Shown here: positions 34,169 through 44,835 of the stretch, in pieces
How the letters are laid out: the number at the start of each line of letters is the position of its first letter
Position numbering within the stretch: position 1 is the stretch's first letter
Source of the DNA: Selaginella moellendorffii
Taxonomy: Eukaryota; Streptophyta; Lycopodiopsida; Selaginellales; Selaginellaceae
Direction of reading: 5' to 3'
DNA length: 64,000 nt
NCBI RefSeq assembly: GCF_000143415.4
Contig: NW_003314340.1
Coordinates: 317,951 to 381,950 of the forward strand
Notes under the pieces: generated by a model
The model's input: only the letters and a program-made list of their open reading frames with translations
What the model was told of the DNA's origin: nothing
Database searches by the model: none
Translations under genes and position numbers: made by a program

Positions 34169-35235
34169 CCACACAGCAAGAGATAGAACCTACTGTCAAA
34201 GTCTAGTCAACACTCAGCACCCTGTGTCCCAATCTCTACACTCTACACCCATGAATTCACCTGTAAAGAAAGTAAAAAACTTACCATCCTGATGACCATG
34301 CAGATCTGCCACAATGAGAAGCATGTAAGATGCTCCTCTAATGCCAGTGGCTGAGAAACTACATACCAAGCAATTCTTTTGTTAAGTTCAGAGCATAAGA
34401 AAGTGAAAACTTTCAATGGGATTCTCAGGAGCAAAGACACCACAAAGTATCGCAAAAATCAAATCAGGAAAAGAACTAAAACAGCAAGAAAAGATCCCAA
34501 GAGTTGAAACATGCCTCTTTGGTGCCTTGTGCCTCTACGCCCAACACTCATCTCTGGCCAGTGTCAAGTGCTTGGCACCACTATCAGCACCTCTACCTTG
34601 CATGCCCTAGTGCCTTGCTCAACACTCTAATGCAGTCTCTGCTCAGCCAGCCCTCTCTCAACGCCTTCTGCTTGCCCAGCTTTTGCCAGTGCCTTAGTGC
34701 CTTGTTGAGCACCCTAGCACATTCCTAGCTTGGTGCCTCCTCTTAGTGCCTCTGCCAGCGCCTTAGGCCACTCTCTCACACCAGCGCCTCACTCCGCTAA
34801 GTGCCTCTCTCTCAACACCTTTGCCAGTGCCTCGGGGCTAGTCTTCACGGTCAACACTTTGTAGCACGACATCCAACAGATGAACACTGTGTTCCAGTCG
34901 AGTGGCGTGTCTAGATTCTGCAACACCTTGCTCCACAGCCAGGAGGATGATCGATCCTGCTCCAGTGGCTAGATCTTCCTAGTGGGCTTAGGCTGCTACT
35001 GCTGCTCGAGTGATCTTGATGCCCAGACGATAGGCGCAGCCACACTTAACACATGTGTATGCGCCATGTGTTGCAGTGCCTTCCTCTCTCGCCCCACACA
35101 GTTTGGCTGCCTCCCATTGGCCAGGAGCAAACATCAGTGTGATTATTCGCTAACATGTGGTTACAATTCCTATCAGATGGCTGCAATTGGTTGGATCCGG
35201 TGGCCCAGAAAGTTCAGCAACTCTTCCTTATTATG
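34169..35235. other. Low-complexity stretch without a gene
   Basis: From 34520 to 34850 the plus strand repeats words such as GTGCCTT, CAGTGCC and CTCAACAC in a degenerate array. No gene is visible. About 75 bp at 35150-35222, including GGATCCGGTGGCCCAGAAAG, recur at 52440-52515, so a dispersed repeat ends here. Confidence 0.5.
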
Positions 35236-35239
35236 ATAG

Positions 35240-35395
35240 ATTTGACTAAATGAGATTGTGCTGTACAAAGGAATTCATCTGCAAATCTCTGAGAGTATCA
35301 GAGATGCTGAGTTTGATTGCGGGATTTGATCCAAACAAGATATCCTTAGCTGTAATGCAGTTGTCCCCATAAAACACATTATTCATTTATTAATC
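35240..35395 (-). pseudogene. Duplicated last-exon fragment of the RING-FYVE-SYLF gene
   Basis: The segment repeats the 3' UTR and last-exon sequence found at 35525-35690 (shared GATTGTGCTGTACAAAGGAA and AACAAGATATCCTTAGC words) with many changes. It lacks the rest of the gene. It sits ~150 bp downstream of the intact gene, as a decayed partial tandem copy. Confidence 0.8.
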
Positions 35396-35562
35396 TATTC
35401 ATTCTAGCAAAGTTTTTATTATATCCTCTCTCACAATTTACCTCAGCTAAGTTTTTACGGTAAATCTAAATGAAATATGGTGGGAATCAGAAACTTCTAA
35501 TCAAAATCTTTATTCTGTACATTTGATTAAATGATATATGAGATTGTGCTGTACAAAGGAAT

Positions 35563-37302
35563 TCATCTAAAAAGCTCCTCAAGAGTATCATACAATGGAG
35601 AAGCAGCATTTGGTTGTGGCACGGATCCAAACAAGATATCCTTAGCCGTAACGCAGTTGTCCCCATAAAACGCATTATTCATTGCTTTGCGTGTTGCCAC
35701 AACATTGCCTTCCAGAGAACATCCCAAGAACACACCTGTATATGCAATGCAAAAGCTCGGCTAAAGAGCTCCAAATGTCACGACATACCTCTGCTGCAGC
35801 TATAAGTGTAACAAGCAGCCACACCTCCATCTCCAGTTCGCAAGTCGGCCTCGGCAACACGACCAACAGGTCCGGCAGCAACACTGACTCCCGCTCCAAT
35901 CGACAAATGAACGCGTCCTCCAAAAGCTTTCACTGTTGAATCGTTGCGCAGCACAATGATAAAGTCCGTGAGCTCCCCACCAAACTGAAAAAAAAAAAAC
36001 ACGATCATGGAAGAAAAGCATGAAGAACAGACCAAAGAAAAACAAAAGGAAAGGTCGCTTGCTTTACCTGTAAACCCCATCCCATGCCACACGAAGCAAT
36101 CGCCGAGGGAGCTGACCAAGTGTTGTTCTGGAGACGAGCAACCAGGAGCCCTGTGCCGACCTTGTAAGTAACACCCATGCCGGCTTTCACAACAGTGAGG
36201 ATGGCTAGTCCCTTGGCATTCTTTAGAACCGCTCCTGGTATAGTTCTCTCTGGTGCCAGCCTTCCAGCCTGATCGCTAGAAAAGTCTTGAAAGAAAAGGA
36301 AGTAAGACAGTGCGTACCTTGAGAAAATGCCGGAGTGTATTCGTTGCCTTGTAGATTTCGTGCTCCATGGAGAGTCCCAGAGGACTATTCAGCCACGATC
36401 TCAAGCAGCTAGCGTCCGTGACGTCGTGAGTAGCAGTCTGGAAGGCATGGCTGACTTGAAGAGCAAGCAGCGTCTGCCCCGGTTCCAAGGCGCTTGCACA
36501 AGTGTCACACACTCGCTGAGGCTCCCGGACTCTAAACTTCGATGGCAGCAAGCTCCGCGCACTCGAGCAGCGGCCGCAGAAGATCTGGCCGCAGAACCGG
36601 CAGTGGTGGCGGCCACAGCTGAGAGCCTTGAAGCTGGCGGAGCACTGCATGCACGAGGTGGCGGAGCTGTCCGGGAGCCACTCCGGGGGCTCGGCCTCAA
36701 ACACGGCCTTCATGACTTGGACGTCCTCGAGGAAGCTCGTCATTGCGTAGAGGCTCTGCTTCCTCCGGCTTTTCTTTGCTTCGCTTCTCCGGTCCGCCAC
36801 CATCTTTCTCATTGTGGTGAAGAGCGCGCCGAGCTTCTTGTCCGGCGAGACGCTCACGCGGTCGCATCCATTCTCGTAGAGACCCTTCTCGTAATCGTCG
36901 ATGTCCATGGGCGGCACGGACACCGGCACCCATTCCTCGATCTCTTTGCAGAGGGGGCACAGTAATGGATGCGAGGAAAACGTTTGAGCCTGCCAGAAAC
37001 ATACATCACTGATCACTCTAGTGGACAATTCTCTCGAAAGAATCAAAAGAACTCACCTTTTTCAAGCATTCCAGGCACAAGCTATGCCCGCAAGAGAGCG
37101 AGACCGGCCCTCCCCACATCACAAGGGATTCCTTACAAACCGCGCAATTTGGGGGAAATCTCTCGTACCCCGCCGCCATCGGATCATCGTCCTCCTCCTC
37201 GTCATACACAGGCATCGCGGCAAAAAGATCCTCCGCTTGGTCGCATTGCCGATCCACCGGCGCCGCTGATGGGCGCCGGGAATCCATCCAGCCCAGCTCC
37301 AT
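35563..37302 (-). CDS. RING-FYVE-SYLF protein, 495 aa, 5 exons
   Basis: Exons (minus): 37057-37302, 36318-36989, 36068-36268, 35789-35984 and 35563-35735; joined length 1488 nt. Residues ~50-100 form a RING finger split by intron 1 (CAVCKES, CGHSLCLECLKK, then LLCPLCKE). A coiled, charged stretch follows. A FYVE-type finger (CMQCSASFKALSCGRHHCRF, CGRCSSARSLLP, RVCDTC) covers about residues 210-275. The SYLF (YSC84-like, DUF500) lipid-binding domain fills the rest: AVLKNAKGLAILTVVKAG, SAIASCGMGWGLQ, GGELTDFIIVLR and a C-terminal EGNVVATRKAMNNAFYG. FYVE and SYLF domains bind phosphoinositides, so a role on endosomal or plasma membranes is likely; the RING suggests ubiquitin ligase activity. Arabidopsis has proteins with the same layout. 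The last exon ends EELFR-stop. Its start codon is only 82 bp from that of the divergent PPR gene. Confidence 0.92.
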
Positions 37303-37384
37303 TCAAGAACCCTAAACTCCCGCCAAGAGCCCTAAAATTCCTTTTGAGTTTTATTTTAGGTATGCCCTGTTTGGGCATGAATGA
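37303..37384. promoter_or_regulatory. 82-bp divergent promoter region
   Basis: Only 82 bp separate the start codons of the FYVE gene (minus) and the PPR gene (plus). This leaves no room for separate promoters outside the 5' coding ends. Transcription of each gene must begin inside or very close to this space, or inside the neighbour's first exon. Confidence 0.6.
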
Positions 37385-39205
37385 ATGCTCGGGCGATGGC
37401 GCCACGCTGCCGCGCGCCGCCGGATTCTCCATACCAGCGCGGCCGCCAGGTACTTCCTCTCGACAGCGATCTCCGATCAGAGCTCGCTGGAGGAGCTGGA
37501 AGCCCTGATTTCCAAGCTGGAGCGCGGCGAGGCAAATGCAACGCTGGAGGAGTACGCCGCGCTGCTCAAGCACTGCGCCAACGCGAAATCTCTGCTGCTC
37601 GGCTGCCGCGTCCACGAGAATCTAGCAAGCAATGGCCACATCCCGGGCAGGTACCTGCGAAATCTCATCATCGAGATGTATGGCAAATGCGGCAGCCCCG
37701 GCAAAGCTCTGGCAGTCTTCCAGACGATCCTCAACCCCAACGTCTTCTCCTACACGATGCTCCTCCTCGCCTATGGCCAGAATAGGATGGAGAAGGAGGC
37801 GCTGGAAGCTTTCAAGCTCATGGATCTGGATGGCGTTTTTCCCAGCGAGGTAACTTTCATGAACGCGCTAGCAGTGTGCTCGAGGCTGGGAAATCTCCGC
37901 GACGCGAGAGCTCTCCACTGCTGCCTGGTTGGAAGTGGGATGGAAGAGAGCGTCGTGCTCCAGACCGCCGTGTGTAGCATGTACACTGGATGCTCGCGGC
38001 TCGACCTCGCAAAGCAAGTCTTCAACCAGATGGTGGAGAGGTCTGTAGTGACTTGGAATGCGATGCTCACGGCTTACGCTCGTAATGGTCTAGGCAGGGA
38101 AGCGATGGAGCTCTTCTGGAGGATGGAGCAGGATGGATCCAAGGCGGACCACGTAACTTTCCTGTGCTTGATCGAGATCAGCGAGGTGCTGGGCGATCTA
38201 GAACAGGTACCGAGAGTCCAGCAGCGTGTTCACGAGATGGGATATGACTCGACTCTCTCTGTCCAGACGTGTATCCTCAGCTTCTACGGCAAGCACGGCA
38301 ACATCCGCGACGCGAGAAGCTTGTTTGAGGCACTGGAGACCAGGAACTCCGTGTGCTGGAACGCGATAATTGGGATCTACGCGCAGCACGGGTTTGGAGA
38401 AGAGGCTATGGCGCTCTACCAGAGGATGAAGGCCGAGAAGGTGGTGAAGCCGGACGAGGTTACTTTCATCAACGTTCTCAACGCCTGTGCCAACCTCGGG
38501 GAGCTGAGAATCGGGAAGATGGTGCACGAGGACATCTCCTACCATGGCCTGGACGGAGATATCATCCTTCTCAACGCGCTGCTTAACATGTATGGACGGT
38601 GTGGAAGCTTGAAGCTGGCGAGAGAGGTCTTCGACAGTATGAGCCCGAGGATTGGGAGCTCCTGGACGGTGATGATGACGCAGTACGCGGAGCACGGGCA
38701 GGGACTGGTTGCTCTCGACTTGTTCCGGGACATGCACATCGAGGGCCTCAAGATGGACGACATAACTTTCGTCATCATCCTCTCGGTTTGCAGCCATCTT
38801 GGGCTTCTCCGCGAGGGACGAGATCTGTTCGTGTCTCTCCAGCAGGACTTTGGCATCCATTACCTGAGCGAGCACTATGGCTGCGTCGTGGATCTGCTCG
38901 CTCGTGCCGGGATGCTGGATGTGGCCGAGGAGTTTTTGGAGCGGCTTCCTGCGACGCAGTTCTCTCCGGTTCACTGGACGTCGCTGCTCACCTCTTGCCG
39001 AGCTCACGGCGATGTGGAGCGAGGGACGAGAGCTGCTATGCTGCTGTTTGAGCTGGATCCCCAAGACAGTGGAACGTACGCCATCCTGGAGCAGCTGTAC
39101 ACGAACACTGGCCGGTGGGACGATCTGGCCGAGCTGGCGAAGATTATGCGAGCCAGGGGAATACGCTTGCGAGCTCCTCCAGTGGAAGAAGACCTTTTCG
39201 GCTAA
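37385..39205 (+). CDS. PLS-type pentatricopeptide repeat protein, 606 aa, intronless
   Basis: The ATG at 37385 is followed by an Arg/Ala-rich leader (MLGRWRHAAARRRILHTSAA), a plausible organelle-targeting peptide. About fourteen PPR motifs follow, with typical pieces such as LIIEMYGKCGSPGKALAVF, VFSYTMLLLAYGQ and NAIIGIYAQHGFGEEAMALY. The C-terminus reaches an E-like region (LLTSCRAHGDVE, LFELDPQDSGTYAILEQLY) and stops at EEDLFG without a DYW deaminase domain. Such proteins bind organelle RNA; in plants PLS proteins usually direct C-to-U editing, those without DYW needing a partner. The target cannot be read from the sequence by eye. Confidence 0.9.
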   Translation: MLGRWRHAAARRRILHTSAAARYFLSTAISDQSSLEELEALISKLERGEANATLEEYAALLKHCANAKSLLLGCRVHENLASNGHIPGRYLRNLIIEMYGKCGSPGKALAVFQTILNPNVFSYTMLLLAYGQNRMEKEALEAFKLMDLDGVFPSEVTFMNALAVCSRLGNLRDARALHCCLVGSGMEESVVLQTAVCSMYTGCSRLDLAKQVFNQMVERSVVTWNAMLTAYARNGLGREAMELFWRMEQDGSKADHVTFLCLIEISEVLGDLEQVPRVQQRVHEMGYDSTLSVQTCILSFYGKHGNIRDARSLFEALETRNSVCWNAIIGIYAQHGFGEEAMALYQRMKAEKVVKPDEVTFINVLNACANLGELRIGKMVHEDISYHGLDGDIILLNALLNMYGRCGSLKLAREVFDSMSPRIGSSWTVMMTQYAEHGQGLVALDLFRDMHIEGLKMDDITFVIILSVCSHLGLLREGRDLFVSLQQDFGIHYLSEHYGCVVDLLARAGMLDVAEEFLERLPATQFSPVHWTSLLTSCRAHGDVERGTRAAMLLFELDPQDSGTYAILEQLYTNTGRWDDLAELAKIMRARGIRLRAPPVEEDLFG

Positions 39206-39306
39206 AGCTCGGTTCGTGGTTAGTTTCTTTGTTCTCGTCCAACTAATCAGGATAGTTTTTCCAGGTTGCTTGGAACTGGCCTGCATGGAAGTTGTGCAAT
39301 GAGCAG

Positions 39307-41768
39307 ATGAGAGCGGTGCACTGCACAACAAAGTGGATCAACAAACAAAGAAGGTTCTCGGCACTAGTGCAAGAGCTCCACCAGCTTGTCCACGAGCTAG
39401 AGCAATCCAGGACTGTTCCCAGCGAGTCAGTTTACATCGATCTCTTGATACGTTGCGGGGAGGCAAACGCAGCTGCCGAAGGGAGGCGAGTGTTTGCCCA
39501 GTACGCACTCGCAGAAAATGGCAAGTCATCGACGAGGCTTCGAAACCGCTACATCAGCATGCTGGGAAAGTGTGGCTGCACCGAAGAAGCCCGGCGAGAG
39601 TTTGACAGCATTGAGGACAAGGATGCTTTCTCCTGGAACATCATGATAACGGCTTATGCCCAGTCCGGGCATAACTTCCAGGCACTGGGTCTCTTGTGGG
39701 TGATGGACTTGGAAGGCAAGAAGCCAAGCTACATTACTTTCATCTCGATCCTTCGGGCCTGTAGCTGTGAAGAGCTCATAGCTCATGGGATCCGAGTTTA
39801 CAATCGGGCAGTTGCGGAGGGACTGGAGTCTCACGTCAGGCTGGCTACCGCTGCTCAGAGCATGTTTGGGAGATGTGGGATGGTTCAAGACGCCAGGAGA
39901 CTGTTCGAAGCCGTCGAAGTGAGGGATATCATAGCCTGGAACTCGATGATCTCGGCCTATGCTCAGTGCGGTCACCTCGACGAAGTTGTGCTGCTGTTTA
40001 GAAGGATGGGACTGGAGGGTGAGAAAGCTTCCAAGGCAACGTTGGTCAGTGTGCTGGATGCTTGCACAAGAAAGAAGAACTTGGCAATGGGTCGGCTGGT
40101 ACATCGCTGTGTTTCCGAGAGCAAGCTGGCACAAGATGTTATGGTGGCGACGTGCTTGGTTAGCATGTATGGGAAATGCGGTAGCTTTCGAGACGCCATG
40201 TCCGCTTTCCAGAGCTTGTGCTCTCCGGATTTGGTTGCCTGGAACGCGATCATACAGGCTTGCAGCGAGCACGAGAAACACAGGGAGGCGTTTCAGATGT
40301 TTGCGAAGCTGGATTGCGAAGGCCACACACCGAGCGAGAGCACCTACATGAGTATAATCAACGCGTGCTCGACCTCAGCGGCAGCCTTACATGGAGAAGC
40401 TATCCATGGCCTCCTCGAGTGCTCGAACTCATTCTCCGACCTCGTCAAAGGTGCGCTCGCGAAGATGTACATCAAGTGTGGCAAGCTGGAACAGGCCAGG
40501 TACGTGTTTGAGCAGCAAAGTTTCAAGGATTTGATCTCGTGGACGTCAATGATCGTGGCTTATGCGCAGAATGGAGACGATGCTCAAGCGATGCTTATGT
40601 TTCACAGGCTTGACTTGGAAGGCTTCAAGCCGGATCGGGTGACTTTTCTCGGTGCTCTAGACGGCTGCTCGAGTCTAGCGGAAGGGAAGCAGCTCCACGC
40701 TCGTCTTTTGGAAACGGTTCACGTCACGGACATGCAAGCTACAGCTCTCATTTGCATGTATGCAAAGTGTGGGAGCTTTGAGGATGCCAGGGAAGTCTTC
40801 GAGAGGATGAGCAGCAAAACCAACACCTCTGCCTGGACTGCCATGACCGCAACGTGTTCCCAGCACGGGAAGCACAAAGAGGCAGTGCAAACATTCCAGC
40901 AGATGGAGCTGGAAGGTTTGAGAGCCAACGAGATCACCTTCATCAGCGTTCTCGACGCTTGTGCCAGCGCTTCAAATCTAAAGCAGGGAAGACTGATCCA
41001 CCAGAGGCTAGTTTCCAGCGGCTACTCGGCTGACGAGTTTATCGGCAACTCCATCGTCAACATGTACGGGAGGTGCGGGAGCCTGAAAGAAGCGAGAGGA
41101 GAGTTTGAGGTGATGCCCGTGAAGACCATGGTTACCTGGAGCACAGTCGTCGGTGCTTACGCTCAGCACGGCCACATCGAGGAGGCAAAGCAGCTCTTTT
41201 TCCTCATGCAGCTGGATGGCTTCGACCCCGACGACGCGATCTTTGTAAGCGTGCTCTCGGCTTGTAGCCACGCAGGACTAGTCGAAGAGAGCAGGAGTTT
41301 GTTCATCTCCATGGCTGGTAAGTTGTGCTTCGTTCTTGTCTCTTCCAGAGTGACTGGTTTTGCTTTCTTTGTATAGGGGACTATGGAGTTAGCTTTGGAA
41401 ACGAGCACTATGGTTGCTTCCTCGACGTTCTGGGAAGAGCAGGACGTTTGGAGGACGCCGAGGATATGATTTGCAACATGCCGTTCGAGCCGAGTGGAGC
41501 ACAGTGGCTGAGCCTCATGTGTGCCTGCAAAACGCACAGCGACATCGCTCGAGCACTGCGGGTGACAAACCACATCAACCATTTCGCTCCAGACAAGAAG
41601 ACGCAGTCGTGCATGCTCCTGTCCAACACGTACGCTGCCTGGGGGCTATGGGCCGACGCCGAGAGGGTCCGTGCCATCGGCCTTGCTACTCGGGCAGGAG
41701 ACGAGAGAGCGCTCGAAGAGTTTTTCGAGGAACTCGAACTCGAACAAGAAGCAGCTGCCGAGACATGA
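39307..41768 (+). CDS. PLS-type pentatricopeptide repeat protein, ~800 aa, one intron
   Basis: Exon 1 is 39307-41317, exon 2 is 41377-41768 (intron GTAAGTTG...TTTGTATAG); joined 2403 nt. The first in-frame ATG is at 39307; an upstream TTG frame has no ATG. About nineteen PPR motifs are visible, for example RNRYISMLGKCGCTEEA, IIAWNSMISAYAQCGHLDE, NSIVNMYGRCGSLKEA and MVTWSTVVGAYAQHGHIEEA. Exon 2 carries GNEHYGCFLDVLGRAGRLEDA and the start of an E-like region, then a Glu-rich tail (ELELEQEAAAET). No DYW domain is present. It lies ~100 bp behind the preceding PPR gene in the same orientation, but the two are clearly diverged. Unspliced reading would end at 41376. Confidence 0.88.
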
Positions 41769-41777
41769 TGACAAGTT

Positions 41778-42080
41778 TCATGACTTCTCCATTGCGAGAA
41801 CAATGCCAGGGAGCTGCTGCGCTCCAAATTCTCTCGACAGCATCGTCGACCCGGGAAAAGAAACGGTGACGTAGGTGTTGTAGAACTCCCGGAGATGGGT
41901 GACGCGGCCATCCTTGGCGGTCCAGATGTGAACCCAGTAGCTCGCCACCTCGGCCCTCGACCACTGTCGCCACCACCGACGGCGTTTGACGTTCCAGACC
42001 TCTGAGGTGTCAAAACTATATAGCCGTGGACGTAGATCCAAAAGCGCATCACGTAAAGTTGTCACGCGATCTTGATCAAA
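41778..42080 (-). pseudogene. WUN1-like (wound-induced, SnoaL/NTF2 fold) fragment
   Basis: The minus strand encodes ASYWVHIWTAKDGRVTHLRE, then FYNTYVTVSF, the conserved C-terminal block of plant wound-induced protein 1 / SAG20-type proteins. The N-terminal half of the ~110-aa family is missing: upstream the frame reads LRPRLYSFDTSEVWNVKRRRW with no family match, and no ATG is in frame. It overlaps the end of the PPR gene closely (9 bp between stops). Treat as a partial copy unless an upstream exon is found. Confidence 0.6.
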
Positions 42081-42449
42081 CCTCGGCGAGCAGGACTTTT
42101 GGTACAGATATGGAAATTTCTCCTCTGCTCCTCAAAAGCCGTGAAAAGTTCTAAGACTTGGAGAAAGAACAGCTGCTTGTCGTTTACTTGACACGCTCAA
42201 AGCTGCCTCACATTGTTTATCTTCAGAAGCTAATCGCCTGGAGAAGGTTGTTACAGACGAAACCAAAACTTACTTATCGAGATGGAACTAGACTTGCCTG
42301 CTTGCATACATTCGATCAGTTTTCGAAAACGAAGCTTGGTCATACCTGGGATCTCATGACGTAACTTGTGATCACGCGATCTCGATCGTCAAGACTTTTT
42401 CCAGATCTTCCGCCTGTTGTCTCTTGCGTAATGTTTAAAAACTCTCTTA

Positions 42450-44835
42450 TCAAAACTTGGAAAACTGCCGCTTGTCGTCTTCGCCTCGTTTCCCGTAAGG
42501 ATTACTTGCGCCAAACTTGTGCCCGGAACTCTTTCTCTCCTTGCCTTGTTTGCGAAACTTGGCGGCGCTGCTATCGATGCTGAGATTGTTTATCTTTGGT
42601 GGACAGCTAAAGCCAAAGGACGCTGCGACTGCCTGCAAAGTTTTGCAAACGAGCACTTACGTGCACAACAGAGAAAGCTTTAGAAAAAAATACCTGTAAG
42701 TCAAGCCTGTGGACGTTGAAGGCATCTTTCATGGCATGCGAATTGTACGCCATGATATACGACCTGTATGCGTCGCGCGCTGACCTGTGAAGATTATAAT
42801 TTTTGCCTATCAGGTTTTCCTGCCAAGAAGTTTGAACATATAGGTTAAAATCCATCTTTTCCATCGTCTTCTTACCAGCTGCGATTGCACATTCGCGATC
42901 TTATTTTCTGGAAACATGTATTCATTTAGAGGGACCTTCGCCATCTGAAACACAACAGAGATTCTAGATGAATGCACGCAGGAAGATCAATATCTCACCG
43001 TGAGATAACGTTTAAATCCCAGCTCCTCTGGGGTTAGAAACAGTAAAGCTCGTCCACGACCGCTCTCACCTCTCGCAGTACGACCAACTCTGTGAATATA
43101 TTCCTGGCGTAAAAACAATTTAGAGAAGAAAAAAGTTAACGCTCGTTTACCTTTGGATCATCCGGAGGGTCGTATTGGATAATCCAGTCCTGCAGGAGAG
43201 ATTGAATACAGACAATTACAGGAAGGTTTTGGAAAAACTTACCACAGCCGGTATATCAAGGCCACGAGCAGCAACATCGGTACAAAGAAGTATACCCTTC
43301 TCCGCATTGCAGAACTCAAAGTACGTATTAGTGCGCTTTTGTTGCTTTTGTTTGCCATGAATATCAAGGCATGGTATATCGATGAAGTTTAGAAGTTCCC
43401 CGTGGAATTTCACTGAATTGCAAGAGGAAAAGAACACCATAACCTGCAAAATAAATGGCTAAGTGATGTGTTCCGTTTAGTCCAAAGAATACCTTTTTCT
43501 TGAGGTTCTTTTTCAAGAACGTAAACAGAAGAAGGAACCGCTTGTCGGTCTTCACAACACAGTAGCCCTGTTCCAAGCCTTCTACTGTAGCCTGTAAAGA
43601 GTGACCTTTCAGGACTTCTTTAACAACATGAGTTTAATACCTTGCTTCTCTCATCGTCCACTCCGATGTATATAGGAGCTTTCTTGAAAGAAAGTTTGGC
43701 CAAGTCTTCCACCTAAGCTTCCAAGAAATACAGATTAGAATCTTCTTAGCTGTTATGGCTACTTACTTTTGTCGTTTGAGTGGCAGAAAAAAGGACAGTT
43801 TGTCGCTCCTGCATGAAATTCTTGTGACACCCAAAGATACAGTACCCATGCTTACTTTCGGTAGGAGCTTGATGATCTGTTTCATATCCTCCTCAAAGCC
43901 AATTTCCAAGATGCGATCTGCCTCGTCAATCACAAGGCACTGACAGAAAAGTAAGAGAGAATACCACATAGTAATAAAAAAAAAAACTAACCTGCAAATT
44001 CTTGAACAGAAAACCCTTCGTGTTTTGAAGATGATCCAGAAGCCTTCCTGGAGTAGAAACGAGTAGATTCACTCCTTTCTTCAACGCTTCTGCCTCTACG
44101 TTTCGTTTCACTCCTCCCATAACAATCCCGTGGGTTTGGCTATGGTGTTTCATCAACTTCCTCGCAACTCCATATATCTATCCAGAAAAAAAGCTTTAGA
44201 AACCCGTAAGAAAGCTGGAAGAATCCTTACTTGCATCGCCAGCTCTCTCGTAGGAGATATGATCAAAACGCCAGTTCCATTCCGTGGCATGAAACGAGCA
44301 TGGTAGAGTAGCTCCACAGCCGGAACCAGAAAAGCAAGCGTTTTGCCGGAGCCAGTCCTTGCGGCTCCGAGAACATCTCGTCCCTTGAGCAGCTCTGGGA
44401 TTGATCTCGATTGAATCTACAAAAGAAAAAGCTTTGTCGCTAAGGAAGCAAGAAAAAGAAGAGAAAAAAGACCTCAGTCATGTTCGTGAACCCGATCTCT
44501 GCAATCGCATTCTTCGTAGGCTCCGACAGTGGCAGCGCTCCAAAGTTCATGCTGCTCATCATACCATTCACAAGCACAGTGCCTTCCACCACCTCCGGAT
44601 CCTTCGCAACCTCCTCCGGCTCCAAATCCCTCTCATCCTCCTCAACCTCCTCTCCAATTCCCTCCCCATTTTCCTTCTCAATTCCAGGCTCTAGAATCCC
44701 GCCCTGCTCCTCCTGTCCCTTCTTCCTCTTCCTCACCCTCTTCCTCGACGCATTCTCCCGCGTACCTGCAATCTTCGTCTCGATCCTCTTGAACGCTCCC
44801 TTCCTCGTCTTGAGCACCTTGGGCGCGCCCGCCAT
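42450..44835 (-). CDS. DEAD-box RNA helicase of the HAS1/DDX18 type, 584 aa, 13 exons
   Basis: Exons (minus): 44473-44835, 44231-44416, 43992-44177, 43856-43939, 43767-43808, 43641-43712, 43493-43591, 43243-43443, 43151-43189, 42999-43103, 42876-42944, 42694-42819 and 42450-42632; total 1755 nt, every exon a multiple of three. The N-terminus is basic ([21 protein letters not shown]) and then acidic. The helicase core shows AARTGSGKT (I), PTRELA (Ia), TPGRLLDHL (Ib), DEAD in [17 protein letters not shown] (II), SAT (III), ARGLDIPAV (V) and HRVGRTARG (VI). After it come [18 protein letters not shown] and [20 protein letters not shown], the C-terminal block of Has1/DDX18 helicases (plant RH27/RH51), which work in nucleolar 40S and 60S ribosome assembly. 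The start at 44835 is the first ATG; intron lengths of ~45-80 nt fit the neighbours. Confidence 0.93.

Noticed and set aside
38198-39331. 377-codon minus-strand frame
   Set aside because: It is the antisense shadow of the PPR gene; composition mirrors the PPR repeat periodicity and no domain is seen.
39526-40326. 266-codon minus-strand frame
   Set aside because: Antisense of the second PPR gene; same reasoning.
41408-42052. 214-codon minus-strand frame overlapping the PPR2 end
   Set aside because: Mostly antisense of PPR exon 2; only the WUN1-like frame at 41778-42080 shows a family signature.
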